From the NCBI GenBank assembly GCA_964541595.1, contig CAZIRO010000130.1:1-8097 (forward strand): DNA of 8,097 nucleotides, in the 5' to 3' direction. The notes under the pieces were generated by a model that was given only the letters and a program-made list of their open reading frames with translations, did not search any database and was not told the DNA's origin. A program made the position numbers and the translations under genes. Position 1 is the stretch's first letter, and each line of letters opens with the position of its first letter. This document shows, one piece after another, positions 7,308-8,097 of the stretch. The DNA is from CAZIRO01 sp964541595 (GTDB taxonomy: Bacteria; Acidobacteriota; HRBIN11).

Positions 7308-7973
7308 ATGGGACGGTGGGCATGGAGTATATCCCATCAGGAGTTCACGATCGCGGACCATTACTATTTCTGGCGTTTGCAACGTTTGTTGACAGACCAT
7401 GGGATTCCATGTGTTCCGGTCGAACGGTTTGACGATCTGTTCGGATACGATGGCATCGTCTTCAACTATCCGGAACGGCCGTTTACCCCGGCGGAACGGG
7501 ATCGGCTGCTGACATATGTGGAACAGGGCGGCGTGGTGCTGGCACTGGCATATTACCTCAATGAAGACCATGTGGCCGAAATTCTGAACGTGCTTCTGGC
7601 ACCGGCCGGGATTCGATTTCGCTACGACGCAGTGACCGATCCGGCATCCAACTACGAGGGCGATCCCTATATGGTGGTGACCACACGTGTGTACCGGTAC
7701 GCTTCAGGGGTTACGCATTTGATGCTGGCCTGTCCGTGTTCCGTTGAGATCCTGCATGCAGACGTCGTGCCGGTGGTGCAGGCGGAATCCACAGCGCGTT
7801 CTACGGCGTCGCTCCAGGATTCGATCTGTCTTGCGGCCGAACGGTCGCTGGGCAGGGGACGTATCCTCGCCGTCGGATCGTGCGTCTTCTGGGACAACTT
7901 CTCGATCGATGTACTGGACAACGGCCGGTGGGCACTCGCGCTTCTGCAGTCTGCGGGCTCAGGTGAGAAGTAA
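7308..7973 (+). CDS. GATase1-like / DUF4350-like cytoplasmic protein
   Basis: A 221-residue protein without signal peptide or TM helix. The fold looks like a flavodoxin-like class I glutamine-amidotransferase-related domain of the kind seen in DUF4350, GldG-type and IFT52-type proteins. Seen: a strand then SISHQEF and a helix (7-29); YDGIVFNYPERPFTPAERD (47-65) with helix LLTYVEQGGVVLAL (67-80); and near the end GRGRILAVGSCVFWDNFSID (182-201) with a loop and helix DNGRWALALLQ (204-214). No nucleophile Cys with a Cys-His-Glu triad is evident, so amidotransferase activity is not expected; members often act as binding modules. Start: ATG 7308 follows a GGGGGG run at 7297-7302, 5 nt away. GTG 7302 is in frame but sits inside that run. 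It is divergent from the PEGA operon, so its partner gene is not obvious. Confidence 0.6.
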   Translation: MGRWAWSISHQEFTIADHYYFWRLQRLLTDHGIPCVPVERFDDLFGYDGIVFNYPERPFTPAERDRLLTYVEQGGVVLALAYYLNEDHVAEILNVLLAPAGIRFRYDAVTDPASNYEGDPYMVVTTRVYRYASGVTHLMLACPCSVEILHADVVPVVQAESTARSTASLQDSICLAAERSLGRGRILAVGSCVFWDNFSIDVLDNGRWALALLQSAGSGEK

Positions 7974-8059
7974 CGTGGCTCTGTCCGGCAGGGTGGGGTC
8001 ACGTGCCAGCAGAAACGTGCGAGGGACAGTGACGAAAAAGGTGCCCGGAGGTTGAGGGG

Positions 8060-8097
8060 ATGGGACCCGGATGGACGCGGATGCGCACAGATAGGTT
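8060..8097. repeat. 10-bp-periodic ATGNRCNCRG repeat, probably part of a dispersed intergenic element
   Basis: Units read ATGGGACCCGG (8060-8070), ATGGACGCGG (8071-8080), ATGCGCACAG (8081-8090), then ATAGGTT at the window edge. From memory, short intergenic elements built from CACGGATG/CACAGATG units occur widely in bacterial genomes and give spurious peptides of the type HGWTRMNTD; the plus frame here gives GPGWTRMRTDR. The remainder of 7974-8059 holds no gene that I can support. Confidence 0.4.

Noticed and set aside
7959..8097. Minus-strand frame open from the right edge to TGA at 7959, giving a Pro/Thr/Leu-rich peptide
   Set aside because: Mixed Pro codon use unlike the neighbouring genes, overlap with the 10-bp repeat and with the 3' end of the 7308 gene, and no recognisable domain. 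It could still be the tail of a gene beyond the edge.
8060..8097. Possible plus-strand start ATG 8060 with GGAGG at 8047-8051
   Set aside because: The 12 codons visible are explained by the 10-bp repeat, and the peptide (GPGWTRMRTDR) matches the type of spurious product such repeats give. Not excluded.

Overview
The window reads as part of a Gram-negative bacterial chromosome with moderately high GC. Secreted proteins carry signal peptides, there is a nucleotide-sugar dehydrogenase of the surface-polysaccharide type, and a Hanks-type Ser/Thr kinase is fused to an alpha-helical repeat scaffold. FecR proteins with W/Y-rich repeats, PEGA proteins and large repeat-kinase fusions are, in my recollection, common in Acidobacteriota and related deep-branching Gram-negative phyla. 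That assignment is an inference, and nothing here fixes the taxon. I see no tRNA, rRNA, CRISPR array, transposase or phage gene.

Layout. (1) 1-448, minus strand: the N-terminal 149 residues of a UDP-sugar 6-dehydrogenase (WbpA/TviB-like), cut by the window edge and preceded by a good sigma70-type promoter (TAGACA-N17-TATACT). (2) 603-3563, plus strand: a 986-residue cytoplasmic protein made of a TPR-like solenoid, a degenerate kinase domain and an intact Ser/Thr kinase domain. (3) 7233-3496, minus strand: three tightly spaced genes that probably form one operon. They encode a secreted PEGA-domain protein, a secreted FecR/W-rich/Arg-rich protein and a small membrane protein with three predicted TM helices. 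Gaps are 43 and 5 nt, and the last gene overlaps the 3' end of the kinase gene tail to tail by 68 nt. (4) 7308-7973, plus strand: a cytoplasmic GATase1-like/DUF4350-like protein, divergent from the operon and with its own TTGACC-N18-TATACA promoter. (5) 7974-8097: no convincing gene. The last 38 bases show a 10-bp periodicity (ATGNRCNCRG) resembling a dispersed intergenic repeat.

How it may work together. The dehydrogenase supplies a sugar precursor for surface glycans. The two exported proteins of the minus operon share an unusual composition (aromatic W/Y-rich block plus Arg-rich block) and probably act at the envelope. The kinase could be a cytoplasmic signalling hub near envelope genes, but its convergent orientation means this rests only on proximity. 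No complete, clearly new defence or mobile system is visible. The two most unusual items are the solenoid-pseudokinase-kinase fusion and the pair of secreted, W/Y- and Arg-rich proteins.
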